A stretch of DNA of 64,000 nt, from contig KQ964256.1 of the NCBI GenBank assembly GCA_001566295.1, forward strand, positions 806,001 to 870,000, given 5' to 3'. The stretch comes from Microdochium bolleyi (Eukaryota > Ascomycota > Sordariomycetes > Xylariales > Microdochiaceae). Below are positions 1-11,463 of this stretch, piece after piece (within the stretch, counting starts at the first letter, position 1; each line of letters opens with the position of its first letter). Both the position numbers and the translations under genes were made by a program. Under the pieces are notes generated by a model. The model made no database searches. It had not been told where the DNA came from and saw only the letters and a list, made by a program, of their open reading frames with translations.

Positions 1-401
1 AGCTTCGAAGTGCTGTTGAGATGTGAATGGGAAGCTTCGACGGGAGGCTGCCTTGACGTGGGGTCCGCCACCATCATCAGTGGGGTAGCTCCTGAGTGGG
101 GCCTGACACGGGCCTGAGTCTCCGGCCTCTGGATACAACTGAAGTGCTGAAATCGTTTGCTTGTACCGAGGTCGTATGTCAGAGATCGTGATTACTTGTC
201 CTTATTACCTTGGAGCTTGATACCCGGGTCTCACGGTGCCCACTGGCGAGAAAGTACACCCTTCATATATATGTCTTTAGAGCTTCAATTTGACTCTATC
301 CAATGCAAACTGTGTCCAATACATCAAATGGCAACTGCTCCCACAACGCCGACAATAATCTTCTATATATGCCCAAGGTTTACGATGCGCCGTTTTATTC
401 T
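1..401. other. Left-edge intergenic DNA, 3' side of the MATE gene
   Basis: This stretch lies downstream of the minus-strand MATE gene and presumably holds its 3' untranslated region. Short open frames here lack conserved motifs. I see no RNA gene or repeat. Confidence 0.5.
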
Positions 402-1895
402 TCACTCTACCCCCTCCCTCTCTTTCACACCGTCTACGCAGTCCTGCCAGCTGATAGTCTTCAAGTACGCCGTCTCAGCCACCGCGGTCAGGCACATCCC
501 GCACCCCAGCCCGATCCATAGGCCCCGGAGCTCGAGGCCCGGAGCGCCCAGTTCGAGCCAGATGGCGAACGGCACGGCAAAGAGGTAATTGACCGCAAAC
601 ACGACGCACGCCGCGAACTGCTGCCGGCCGAGCCCTCGGAGCAGGCCGTTGGTGCAGTTGATGACCGAGTCGATGAGCTGGAACGCCGCGACCGAGAGCA
701 TGGCACTGCTGGTGATCTCGCGCACGAGCTCGTCGTCCGAGAAGAACTCAGCCAGCGGGCGCCGGAGCAGGAAGATCAGCGCGCCGTTGGCCAGCCCCAG
801 CACGAAGAACACGACCGCGTACAGCACCGCCGCGCGGCGGGCCGCGTCCACCAGGCCCGCGCCGATGGCGTGCCCGACGCGCGTGCTGACGGCGACGCTC
901 ACGCTGAACGGGATGTGCCACGTGATGATGGATATCGTGCACAGGATGGACTGTGCCGCGAGGTGGTTCGTGCTGACGTACGAGGCGCTGATGTTGACAA
1001 TCTCGAACGCAGCCCACTCGCCGAGGTTGACGAGCGAGCCCGCAATCGACAGCCGCGTCATAGGGCCCAGGTCTGTGAACGCCTCGCGCGAGAAGCCGCC
1101 CCAGCACCCATGTGACCACTTCCCCCAGGGTGACACGATGTACGCGAGCAGGAAGACGATGCGGAGGCAGTTGGTGAGCGCCTGGCCGAGGGCCGCGCCC
1201 TCCAGGCCCATGCCCACGTTGAACGCGAGGAACCAGCTCAGCCCCGCGTTGATGGGCGCGCAGATGAGCAGCACCACCAGCGCGGCGTTGAAGCTGCCCT
1301 GGGCCTGCAGGAAGCGCTTCAGGGCCTCGAAGGAGGCATAGCCGGGCAGGCCGATGAGACTGATCCGCAGGAAGGTGCCGGCGCGGATGGCGAGGTGCTC
1401 TTGTTTCACAAAGGGCGTCATGAGCCAGGGCGACAGCGCCCAGACGGTACCAATGGGCACGAGGGCGAGGGTCATGAGCACGAGCATGCGCTGCACGTGC
1501 AGGCCGACGCCCTTGTGGTTGCCCGATCCGTACGCCTGCGCGCAGAAGGTGTCGAGCGCGGTCGCCATGCCCTCGTAGGTGGCGAAGCCAAAGATGTTCA
1601 TGGTTGTGAGGCCCAAGGCGGCCGAGGCCAGCTCATCGGCACCGAGGTGGCCGGCCACGAAGATGGTGACGACAAAGAAGGAGTACTGCAGGAGGTACGT
1701 GCCAATGAGAGGCACAGAGTAGCTGGTTAGCAGCCACAGCTCGGCGGACCAGCTGTCGTCGACCTCCTTGAGCTCGGCCTCGGAGACGGGCAGGTCAGGT
1801 GGAGACTGGCTGAGACCGGCATGGCTGGTGAGGAGAGGCGTCACCTCCGTGGCGGACGAGTTTCGTCGGCGACTCGGGTCCGCGGTGTCTGCCAT
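402..1895 (-). CDS. MATE family multidrug/toxin efflux transporter
   Basis: A 497-residue polytopic membrane protein of the MATE (multi antimicrobial extrusion) family, which exports organic cations and drugs in exchange for H+ or Na+. The frame is uninterrupted. The start was taken as the ATG at 1895 because the frame upstream lacks another ATG and is not conserved-looking. Visible family hallmarks are the FCAQAYGSGN segment after the second helix (about residues 118-127), the EIVNISASYVS segment in the second half, RVGHAIGAG, and GLLRGLGRQ near the end. The hydrophobic profile fits about 12 helices in two six-helix halves. The N-terminal tail of about 50 residues is hydrophilic and carries EVTPLL (residues 17-22), which fits the acidic dileucine sorting pattern; this suggests, but does not prove, a vacuolar location. 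Substrate unknown. It is divergent from JAC1, with 992 bases between the starts. Confidence 0.92.
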   Translation of the reverse strand: MADTADPSRRRNSSATEVTPLLTSHAGLSQSPPDLPVSEAELKEVDDSWSAELWLLTSYSVPLIGTYLLQYSFFVVTIFVAGHLGADELASAALGLTTMNIFGFATYEGMATALDTFCAQAYGSGNHKGVGLHVQRMLVLMTLALVPIGTVWALSPWLMTPFVKQEHLAIRAGTFLRISLIGLPGYASFEALKRFLQAQGSFNAALVVLLICAPINAGLSWFLAFNVGMGLEGAALGQALTNCLRIVFLLAYIVSPWGKWSHGCWGGFSREAFTDLGPMTRLSIAGSLVNLGEWAAFEIVNISASYVSTNHLAAQSILCTISIITWHIPFSVSVAVSTRVGHAIGAGLVDAARRAAVLYAVVFFVLGLANGALIFLLRRPLAEFFSDDELVREITSSAMLSVAAFQLIDSVINCTNGLLRGLGRQQFAACVVFAVNYLFAVPFAIWLELGAPGLELRGLWIGLGCGMCLTAVAETAYLKTISWQDCVDGVKEREGVE

Positions 1896-2887
1896 GGTGT
1901 TGTGTTGGAACCGGAGAGCCTGGGAGCTCCGGCACCGGCCTTGTGGGTTGTGTGGTGGAACTTGTTGCCCAGATGATGGCCGGGATTGTGATCTTCTGCA
2001 CGAATGCTCCGTGAAGGCAAAGTGTAAAAAGAACAACAAAGCGAGACAAACACTTGCTCTAGAGGAGGGAATGTCGAGATCGCGGGAAGAAAAGGTCGTG
2101 CCATATTGGGGGTTGGGTGAAATTTATGCGGGGAATGCCAAGAAAGAACGAGAGGGCCGCATCCGCTCGCCGGCCCCGCACGGAAAACCGGGGGCTCAGT
2201 GCTCCGGCGCCGCTTGATAGGCCCGGTTTGGCGGTGCACCAAAAGGCCAGGGCTTCTTGCTCGAGGCTCGGAACCGTCTCTTGCAAGTGTCACTTGACTA
2301 CCATGAAGGGACAGAGCAGAGACGGGGGACCTAGTTGACTCGGGAGCCATGGCACCCGCACACGCAGACAGGGTTTCAACAGCGCTGGGTGTACATACCG
2401 AAAATGTATGTTTGCTAACGACGCGGGCCCCTGATGGCGGCCCTTGTCCCCGTCATGCAGCGCTATCAATGCGGTAGGTCGTCGACAACAGATGCAGCCG
2501 CTGCTATGGTCCGAGGCCCGACATTGGATCTCGGGCCGGTATGGTCCCGTAGAGGGAGACTGATGGTATGTGGCACGATCCAGATACCTTATTAGAGCAT
2601 CGACAGCTCGAGAGCATTGTGCTCCGACCTGTAATTATTCTGAGGCGGGACGGGACAATGAAGCCCCACGACACCGGAGCCCGGCAGATTCCACGAGAAC
2701 CACCCCACTAGCGCGGCAGGGGTCCCGAGAACCGGGGGGCCCAGAGCCATGGGTCCCTGATGGAATTTTTATCTTATCAAAGCACCTCCCACCGAGAACG
2801 TCATCGGTTGCAGCAGCAGAAGCACCGCCATCGTCATCACACAAACACACTCGGACACGCGCGACTGCACAACAACCACGACACACG
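1896..2887. other. Divergent promoter region, MATE / JAC1
   Basis: These 992 bases lie between two divergent starts and should hold both promoters. The part next to JAC1 is rich in CA and CAC runs, as expected for a fungal leader. No separate gene is supported. Confidence 0.5.
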
Positions 2888-3784
2888 ATGCATACCACCC
2901 TGTTACCGCGCGGGCGCCAGGCTGCCACGCGCATCTGCCACGCCTGCAGGCACCAGCGCCCTGTCTCGACCGCTGCCGGTCCTCCGGTCCAGGCGCGATC
3001 GAGCCTGGTGGCGACAATACCACGGCAACAGCCCTCGCCAACGACAAGAGCAACCACAACAACAACTAGCCTCGCCCAACACGCACACAGATTCCTGTCC
3101 ACATCATCACCCCGCGCACACCCGCCGCCAGCCGCATCGTCTTCCTCCGCCGCCGCTGCACAAGCCACCCAGCAGACAAACCCGACCTCCGAAAACTCGA
3201 CACAATCACCACCACCACCACCACCACCAGAATCGCACTACTCCTTCTTCCCCCTCACCCTCCCCTCTGGCCCGCCCCCTGCAGGCCCTTTCGCAATCGA
3301 CACCCGCGCCCTGCGGCGCGAGTTCCTCCAGCTCCAGGCCAAGGCCCACCCGGACCTGCACCCGCCGCACCTCAAGGCACGCGCCGAGGCCCTCTCGGCC
3401 CGCATAAACGAGGCCTACAAGACCCTCTGCTCCCCGCTCCTGCGCGCGCAGTACCTCCTCGACGCGCACTTCGCGGGCTCGGGCTCTGGCGGCACCCACC
3501 CGGCGTCCGACGAGGCCGCCAGCGTCGAGGACCCGGAGCTGCTGATGCAGGTCCTCGAGGCGCGCGAGATCATCGAGGACGCCGAGTCCGAGGCCGAGCT
3601 GCAAGGGATCAAGCGCGAGAACGACGAGCGCATCAGGGACAGCGAGGAGTGCCTCGGCGTCTACTTTGCGGGCGGCGACATGGAGAGCGCAAAGCACGAG
3701 TGCGTCAAGCTGCGCTACTGGGTCAACATTGCCGAAACGCTGCATCACTGGGAGAGGGGCAAGCCTGTCGTCCTGGAGCACTGA
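2888..3784 (+). CDS. JAC1: JAC1/HscB-type J-domain co-chaperone, mitochondrial Fe-S biogenesis
   Basis: A 298-residue protein of the HscB/Jac1 family. These co-chaperones recruit the mitochondrial Hsp70 to the Fe-S scaffold Isu1 and stimulate its ATPase so that the cluster can be released. The J-domain HPD signature is at residues 154-156 (AKAHPDLHPP). The C-terminal HscB scaffold-binding helical domain follows and ends with LRYWVNIAETLHHWE, a strong family match. The first 110 residues are rich in Arg, Ser, Thr and Ala with few acids, consistent with a mitochondrial presequence plus a low-complexity linker; residues 108-114 are seven prolines coded by (CCA)7. The frame is open further upstream, but the ATG at 2888 starts the presequence-like region and was chosen for that reason. 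No intron seen. It is convergent with the F-box gene. Confidence 0.93.
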   Translation: MHTTLLPRGRQAATRICHACRHQRPVSTAAGPPVQARSSLVATIPRQQPSPTTRATTTTTSLAQHAHRFLSTSSPRAHPPPAASSSSAAAAQATQQTNPTSENSTQSPPPPPPPESHYSFFPLTLPSGPPPAGPFAIDTRALRREFLQLQAKAHPDLHPPHLKARAEALSARINEAYKTLCSPLLRAQYLLDAHFAGSGSGGTHPASDEAASVEDPELLMQVLEAREIIEDAESEAELQGIKRENDERIRDSEECLGVYFAGGDMESAKHECVKLRYWVNIAETLHHWERGKPVVLEH

Positions 3785-4335
3785 GGACGAGGGGCCAAAG
3801 TCGTTGGGAACAGGCACGAAACAGAGCTGAAACGGCCCAGAGACCTGCTGACAAGACATGGGCTCGGACGAGACGGAGAGGATGATTTAGACAGAGCTCA
3901 GCTCGACAATTGTTCTGGGACGCAGCTGTCCTGATTGTGCCCCTGCTGTACAACACCTGCTGGGCGATAGACTCGGATTCACGTGGCATTCTAGGGCACC
4001 AGTTCAAATAACAATTCTCGCCTGCGAACAGTCCCATCTTTTGTATATTATGTAGACCCAGCCACTCTATTAGGATAATTGTCCAAGTGACTAGTTCAAT
4101 GACCAACAAGCAAGAAGAGTGCACGCTTATGCTTATGCTTATTCTGCAACGTGCCACGAAGCGCCTTGTCTCGCGCTGGGGTATTTCCAACCATATGAAT
4201 CCAAAATCAAAACCAAACCTGATATCCTGTGCAAATGGTTGCCGTGTCGTAATATGCCCAAAAATCGGAATCGTGAAAGCGCATGCAAGAAAGCCAAGGG
4301 ACCGCGACTACGGTCGGGCCACTCATATCCATATC
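3785..4335. other. Convergent 3' region, JAC1 / F-box gene
   Basis: These 551 bases between two stop codons should contain both 3' untranslated regions. No conserved coding frame or RNA gene is visible. Confidence 0.5.
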
Positions 4336-7300
4336 TTAGGACATCTCAAGCTCCCGCCACCGTCCTCGCTCCGTGTGCCACCACCGCTCTCGCTCCTTCT
4401 TGTCGTTTGTGATGCCCTCGCTCCAAGAGAGCCACCGGCCGGTGCAGCCCTCTCGATCTTTGAGCTCCTCTCCGCCGTCCTTGAGGAGGTCTGTGATGTG
4501 TGTCAGACCGCCGTTCTCGTCTGTCGCCCCAGGATCCGGCCTGATATTGTACCGGATCCTGGACTCGACTTGACCAATGAATCCAGCAAGCCCAAACCTG
4601 TCGACAATTGTGCCGTCTTCGTCGATCACATTGACCTGGAATCGTGGTGTGCTCTTCGCGGCCTCGATCCGGGCCTGTGCCGCAAGTCGCGACTGTGCGA
4701 GGTGGCTTTCCACTGGCGCTGGGGGCTCGACCGGTGTCGGAGGATCATTGGTGAACTTCATGCCAGAAGACTGCTTTCCGAACCCGAAGGGAGATGATGG
4801 GGAGACAGGTGTCATTGGAGGGCTGGGTTCAGGAGCCCTGATCCTGTCCGGGATCCTCGCGATCAGGCCGCGATACTTGTCGCTTGCAATCTCGACTCTC
4901 TCCAAGGGAGCGCAGAGGGCTTGGAAAACACCGTCCGGGTCATTTGGTGTGCGCAGGGAGCGCAGCGCCGGGTAGCCCTGGAACGCAATGCTCTTCGCCA
5001 GGATTCGGTCTGCCTCGCTGGCACCAGAACCGCGGGTCGGCACGTCCCAGTGCAGCTTCTGAAGCGAGGAAGACGCCAGGTACGGATACAACCAAATGAC
5101 CTCATCTTTAGGCAATTCTGGCGCATGTGACTGCACAAAAGTGAATGACTCAAGCGCCGTCAGATTGGAGAATAGTCGGCCGAGAGCAGGCACAGAATCG
5201 ATGCCAAGGTGCCGTAACGTCAGCTTACGGATGCCATGGCTGCTTGGACGACGCGCGAACGCGGCGAGACCTGTGCTAGACACGCCCTGCAGATTGCACA
5301 GCGAGAGTGACTGGAGTGGTGGCAAGGAGAGCAATGTTGCGTCGTTGAACACCGTAGTCGGAAGATCAGCAAGATGAAGGCTTTGTAGTGCCGGCATATT
5401 CGCAAGAGTCATGCCGAACATTGAAATGCCATCAAGAACTGCGCCTGGGGAGCAATATATCGAAAGTGTTGTCAGGTGGGACCAGTTCATGTGGAGGTCG
5501 AAAAAAGCTGTGGTTCTCTCAATGTCGACGCCCATTTCGCTGTTCACAGGCGTGGCAGTACTGCTTGACTGTGATCTAGAGCGACCTTGTCTCTGCTCAG
5601 TCACAGCACTCTCCAGGAACCAGTTCATCTCTCTGAGGTTTTCCCGGGTCGACAGGGCGTGGAATAGTCTGCTGAAGGAGTGATCGTAAGGCTGATGGAA
5701 ACCCAGCAGGCGCTCAAAATTGGGACAGGCCATGATGACTGAAGCAACCCTGTCCTGGTACTTGTCCGCTGGTAAGTCGTTGGGGACTGCCGGGACTTTC
5801 AAAGTGCGGACGAGGGCCGCAAGCTCGGGATTGGCCCTCAATGTGCGACGCAGTAGCACCAATCGCGAGCCAGCAGTAGTCTTGAAGCGCTTTTTGTGTG
5901 CCGCGGAGTCGGCGCCCACAATCTGGATATCCTCATATCTGAGCAATAACTGGTTAGCAACAAAGTGGCAACATGTCTAGGAGATGGACATCTTACAGGA
6001 CATTGTGCGCGGCCTTGGACAGCCGGCGGCATGTCAGCGCCACGGAGAAAAGATCCCTCATCATACACGTCGCGCAGCTGTCGCTGCCGGGGCGGAGATG
6101 GCTCTTCTTGAGCTCCATCAGAATGAGTTGCAGCACCTCTGTGGGCAGCACTCTGAAGAGCTCGCCAGGCTCTCTCCGTTTCCGAGTTTGCTTGATAGGC
6201 ATGGGGCGTTGCCAGGCGCCGTACTCTGGTCTCCGGGGCATATCGGACGAGTCGTAGCTGCTGAAGCTGGATTGGCTGGAGACAGGGCTGTGCATCATGC
6301 CGTAGCTGACATTGGACATGTTGCTCCTGATGCTGGAGCTGCTGCTCGGAGGCCGGGGCCACTGCTGCTCGGAGGGCTGGTGTTGGTCCATCTGAGAGAA
6401 GGAGTTCATCGGTGGTCGTGTCGGCCGGCGCATCTGGGCGTACGCGGGGCCGACGGCGTTCTGGTTGGAGTTCTGCATCGTGACGTATCGGTCGCCCATT
6501 GCCCGGTAAGGCCTGGCAGCGGTTGGTCTGGCTGGAGGTCTGGCTGGATAATGCCTCGTTCGAGACCTTTGCGACTGCTTGCGGGGCGGCAGTGGCATCA
6601 AGAAGTTGGGGTCATAGTTCTTGTAGGTCGCGACAGGCCGGTGGGAGCGGCTGGGCTGTCTGGATGGACAAGGCCTGGCAGAGGACAAGAGAAAAGGGTC
6701 AATGGAGGCTCAGCAGGCTAGGCTAGGTCAAATGAAGAGGTGCGAATCCCTGACGATCAGGGGACCGGCGCGTGGGAATCGGGTGACGGGAGATTGTTCT
6801 CCATCTGCAGGTACAGGGCGCCTCTCCAGCGGCTGAGACCCGTAAAACCTGGGGTCCAAGGTCTTGCAGTTGGCCAGCGTCCACGACCACTGCCTAGCGG
6901 CGGCGTAGCGCGACGGACGTCGAGATTTGTAGCCACGGTGGAAATGAGGGCACCCTCTCAGATCTACACCGCCGCCGTGTCGCGTCCGGAGACTTTTGGC
7001 AGGTCGGGGCTCCCCAGCTGTCACTGCAAACACAACTTTGTGTTGCCGTGATGGGAATTGATGCGACCCCCCTCGCTGTGGGTTCGAAATCCTTGAGGAC
7101 CTTGACGCGCGATGCTTGGGACGGAGCATCTCTTGGTTCGGTCTTGGATGTGGGATAGAAAGCTCCGAGGATGAGTGGAGCAAGAACCGGGGGCCATTGT
7201 GTGTAGGTAGCTCGGTGCCTGTTGATCACGCCAGGGATAGCTGGCGCCGCGTGATCCGTGCTCCATTTTCAGAGTGAACTGCTTCTGAGGGACTGCAACG

Positions 7301-7739
7301 TAATAGAGATAAGAACTTACTGCATCCAGCCAGGAACTTTGGGCCGTTCAATGTGACTCTCATTTCTGCGAGCCGGCACTTCTGCCGGCAGCTCTGCCGC
7401 TGTCACCATGGCCGCTGGCTTGACTTCGCTCAGTCGGCGAGGCTGCCAACCCCAGGGCAAGACATCCTCGCTGCTCGTGGCCGTTGCCTGTGGGGCCGGG
7501 ATGAACGGCGAACTCGTGTCCGAGGGTGGATCTGATTCTGCTGATTCAGAGTTCTCCGCAGACAGCTCTGTGGCGGTTGGTTCGCCCGCAGCAAGCTCAT
7601 TGACTGACTCGCTGACGGCTTGCACGTCGACAATCGACGCTCGCTTCTTCTTGAGTGTGTTGCGTGGCTGAGGCCGTGGCTCGAAAAGATGTCCGTAGGC
7701 AATGAGGCTGTTCCGGCTGGCTCGTTGAACGCAAGTCAT
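4336..7739 (-). CDS. F-box protein with leucine-rich repeat-like C-terminal half
   Basis: Predicted exons are 7321-7739, 5997-6674 and 4336-5938, giving 899 residues. The F-box lies at about residues 311-370 (ELFRVLPTEVLQLILMEL ... DLFSVALTCRRLSKAA). F-box proteins bind Skp1 and act as substrate receptors in SCF ubiquitin ligases. After it comes a leucine-rich region (LQSLHLADLP, LQSLSLCNLQ, IRKLTLRHLG), probably the substrate-binding part. The N-terminal 300 residues are disordered and Ser/Pro/Arg-rich. The 58-base intron 5939-5996 is certain: it restores HNVLYEDIQ in frame. The first intron (6675-7320, 646 bases) is less sure. Donor GTAAGT at 7320 and a pyrimidine-rich CAG acceptor at 6675-6677 join in frame, but it is far longer than its neighbours. 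A shorter protein starting inside exon 2 is the alternative. Targets unknown. Confidence 0.8.
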
Positions 7740-9455
7740 GGCGAACTCAACTCAAGCGTGCGCCAGGAACCTGTTGTTGCTTGCCACACACGGTTGCTCT
7801 GTTGGTCTGGAAGAACGGGCTTGTCCTTGTGAGTTGCTGAGCGACACCGGTACGGACGACCTCGGGGAACCAATGAATTCTGTTCGTGTGCTGTCGTGAC
7901 GGACTGAGCGTATGCAGTCGTTATCGAGAAGGACTGCCAGGTATGAAGACTTTTGCAGACGAGTCTGGGTGCCGGCTGCTGGGCAGCTTATGAGAGAGCT
8001 CTGTTTGAAGAGTTGCAGGCCATCTGCGAGGCTTGGTGCTGACCTGCCTGCCGGTTCCTTGCAAGGCGTGAGCGGCCAGGAAGGTTCCTTCGACCAGGGC
8101 CCCGATTAACCTCACACACCAATCGGCTGGGAGGTGGGCTTCCAGGTTTAATCAAGGCACGCATGCCGTAGCTTGTTCCACACCCACATATGATCCATCT
8201 ATGATGTCGATACCGGCCCCCTTCGTGCGTGAGAGCGCATAAACCCGCAATTCCGAACGTGGATTTGTCCGCAGAAGCAATCTGCGCGAGACGCGGGCAC
8301 TCTCTCTTGGCTGCTCCGGGCCACGCGCAGACCGCTCGGGGTATCTCTTCAAGGGCCGACAGTATCAAAGCAACCCCGCGCTGGGTCTGATCGAGTCTCA
8401 GCAGCCGCGCTGGCAGGATGGCGCAGCCCGCTAACAGACGTACGTCTCGGATGAGCTAGCTCGGCAAGGGCTGACTTGCAGTTGGCGATGCAAGCCACGA
8501 AACCGTCAGGTCCGCAAGCACGCGCCCTGGTCGGCAACGTGTGGCCCCCAGCCAATGGTGACCCGCTGCTGCAGCCAAGATGATGCTCGACAAGGAGGTG
8601 CGGCAGAGGTTGGGTGGCAGTGTACTGCGGATGTAATTATGCACTGCATCTTGCAGTGCGGCTGGCTGGAGCCCTCAATCCGCTGCCTGCCTGCTTGTGA
8701 TCCATCGAGAACGCTGAACCGTGGATATACGTGGACATGCTGTGGCGCGGAGGACCTGGCCCACGACCGTTCGGACCATGATGAAAGGCATGGTCGCTGT
8801 CATTGCGGAATCGATCTTGGAAACGGAAATCGTGATGAAGCAGCGTCTTCTGGAGGTTTCTGAAGAATTCCTTGTTCTCGAGGCCCACGCAACGGCGCGT
8901 GGAGGCTAAGTTTAGTCACTCTAGCGTCGTGGCTGTGGGTCTTGTCTGAACATTCGACGCGGCCTGGCAATTGCTTAGCTATGTTCATCGGAATTGTCGG
9001 TGTCGGTCGTGCCACGTTTCGTTGCATCTGGCAGGTGTATGTCGTAGTCCTGGCGTCAGATTCTGGCCAGCTGCGGCTGGACGCAGCACGGCGATCACGT
9101 TTGTGCTGTGAGGCGACGCAGAGATGCCAGGACTGCCCATGGACGTCGGGTGCGCTGTTGCTGTCTTGCCTTGTTGGTGACCTCGAGATGCATAAGGCTG
9201 TGGGGGGCTTGAAGAGATCTCAAAGGCTCAGGGCTGCTCGTGGCACGAAATCGACATTTCATAATTACCCTAAGATACTTAACATTCATCTGGACTTGGG
9301 AGTGCACAGTTGCTGGTGGTGAGGGGATGGTCGTGCCTTCCTGTCCTACGGAGTACTGACACTTCTGGACTCACAACCCCACCAGGTAAAGTGCCCCCAG
9401 CACATCTCCACCACGCCTGTCGTCTGGATCTTGAAAGTTGTCCGATCTTGCATCG
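7740..9455. other. Intergenic, upstream of the F-box gene
   Basis: About 1.7 kb between the F-box start and the stop of the DUF1295 gene. Open frames here are short, mostly lack ATG starts, and show no family motif. I looked for tRNA B-box-like sequence and found no folding candidate. Confidence 0.45.
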
Positions 9456-10297
9456 TCAGAGCAGCCACCAGACACACCGCCGCGCCCCTCTGCAGTACAA
9501 CCCCGGCACAATCTTCCACGGAACCTCCCTCTTAAACTGCGCCCACTGGCCCCTGTACCTCGCGCTGCAGTACTCGTCCAGCCCGGCGACCGCGCGCCGC
9601 GACAGGTCATACCCTTGGAAACACATCATCGCAAGCCCGCCCAGCCACCCGCTGCCCGCCATGCAGTAACCCCCTCGCCACAGGTTGTAGCCCAGATAGT
9701 TGATGTGCCTCGCCCGCCGCCAGAGCCCTGTGTTGCACACCCTCCCTCTGTGCTCGGGCCGGGCCTTGAAGGTCTTGCGCTGCCACTCGGCCACCGTCTC
9801 GATCGTGGCCCCCGCAACGAAGCACAGGACACCGACGACCATGCTCAGCGGGAGTCTGATGCCTCCCGGGACGAGCACAGCCGGCCAGGACCGCAGGCTT
9901 GTGGTCGCGAGCGCGAGGAACAGCAGCGCCTTGGCGCTGTTGACCGTGCTGTTGTAGAAGGAGACGGACACGGCGGCTCGCACGCCGAAGTGCTCCGCGC
10001 ACAGGTACGTGAGCCAGAGCACCTGCCGGAACATGGAGCCCGCGCTAAGGGCGAGCAGGATCCCCGCCGCACCCGTCCCAAGACCACCGCTGAGCTCCGG
10101 CGTCGCTGCCGCCTCCGCGGTGATGGTTGGCACTCCGACCTTGCCGAGAAGCACCGCGCCCAGGCCGACCCCCGGGCTCAGGATGGCGTACTGCAAGGGT
10201 ATGTCGAGGCCGCGCAGCAGGACGAACGTGCATGTGCCCACGGGCGAGGGCTTCTTGACGCCGCGCTCGATGAAGTCGAAGTGTGTTTTTGACGGTC
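9456..10297 (-). CDS. DUF1295 (steroid 5-alpha-reductase-like) membrane protein, 5' end unresolved
   Basis: A multi-pass membrane protein of the DUF1295 family, related to the C-terminal domain of steroid 5-alpha-reductases and isoprenylcysteine methyltransferases. Supporting segments are the early ERGVKKPSP and LLRGLDIPLQYAIL, several hydrophobic helices, then the C-terminal cytosolic part with HINYLGYNLWRGGY and the closing REVPWKIVPGLY, the usual family ending. Substrate is not known. The true start is not visible: the frame stays open to about 10423 without an ATG. The most likely explanation is an upstream first exon joined at the CAG acceptor 10298-10300, so 10297 is given as a provisional 5' limit. 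The frame entering at 10297 needs one base from that exon. The gene is probably intact apart from this unlocated exon. Confidence 0.75.
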
Positions 10298-11463
10298 CTG
10301 TGGGGACACCATCATCTGATATCGTGATCGTGATCGTGAATTCCGCTCGGCAGCTGATATGGATATGTAACTCGAGCGTGAGGATTTTCCACGCACAGGG
10401 TACGCCAACGCGCAGTGCGAGTTTGAATCACGATCGTCCCAAGGATCATAAGTCATTAATACCCTCAGATTATTAGAAGTAATTCAATGTCTCCTCGCTC
10501 CGGTAGAACCGCCAAGTCTATGATTCCCTAGACCGAGGCCAAGACGCAGTCAAAAGCAGCATGGATCTCGTACACTCGATCGCTCGATCGCCGCAAGCCA
10601 TGGCCCAGACGTCCAAGGGGGGCCGACATATCCCCAGAACCCCGGCTGCCAACATCTCAATATAATATCCACGTCAGTAACCCCCCACAACCAACCACCC
10701 CTTCACGTTCAGCAGGCAACCACGCGCAGCACACGCTCCGGTCAAACACACGCAAGAGAAAGCAATAGGCTCAGGAGACAGTCCCGAGTACATCAGATAG
10801 ACCCTGTATGGTTTTATCTGTGTCGACTCCTCTGATTCCCACCCCCAACTATATCAGAAACACACATACATCAAAGAACGCCGGGCAGAAAGAAGTGTTA
10901 CGTAGAAATGGGAGTCTGACACGCAAACGTCACAGCGCCATCTGTCCGAGAGAGAGAGAGAAAACCAAAAGACTTCGAAACAAGCAGATTCCAGCCACCG
11001 CGCTCTCCGCCAGAGGCAAAAAGGGTGGGAAATGCAGCTGCCATTAGAGTAAAATATCTACAACAAAAAGCACGGATGTTGCTCCTGCTCCAGTGAAAGT
11101 CTCCCTCCCATCCCTCCATCATTGTCCCGCTCGAAACGTTGCCCTGCAATACATGCGCCATTGCGCCCGGTAAAAAGGCCTTCTTCCATCGCAGCCTCGG
11201 CGGAATACTTTGCACCATCGCCGTGATCTTGCATCTCTTCATTGTACAGCGGCGCCAACCCTGACCGCCCTCTCGACAGTCGTGCGCGCGTGGAGCAAAG
11301 ACGACGTGCTGCAGGACGTATCTCGCGCGGCATGCCTAGAAAGGAGTGCGGGCCTCTACCTTCTGCTCCGCCGTCCTGGTGACTGTCCGGGTGACCGTCC
11401 AGGTGAGAGCCCTGGGTAGCGACGGCGGGTGTGTTGTACGCCGCCGCTGCTCTGGACATCCTC
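10298..11463. other. Intergenic between the DUF1295 5' end and SNF5 3' end
   Basis: About 1.17 kb. It should hold the missing first exon and promoter of the DUF1295 gene plus the 3' untranslated region of SNF5. There is a short GATC/GTGATC-rich patch at 10321-10345 and another near 10576. No independent gene is supported. Confidence 0.4.

Noticed and set aside
7075..7100. tRNA-like GGGTTCGAAATCC
   Set aside because: The T-arm stem does not pair; it lies inside the proposed F-box gene intron.
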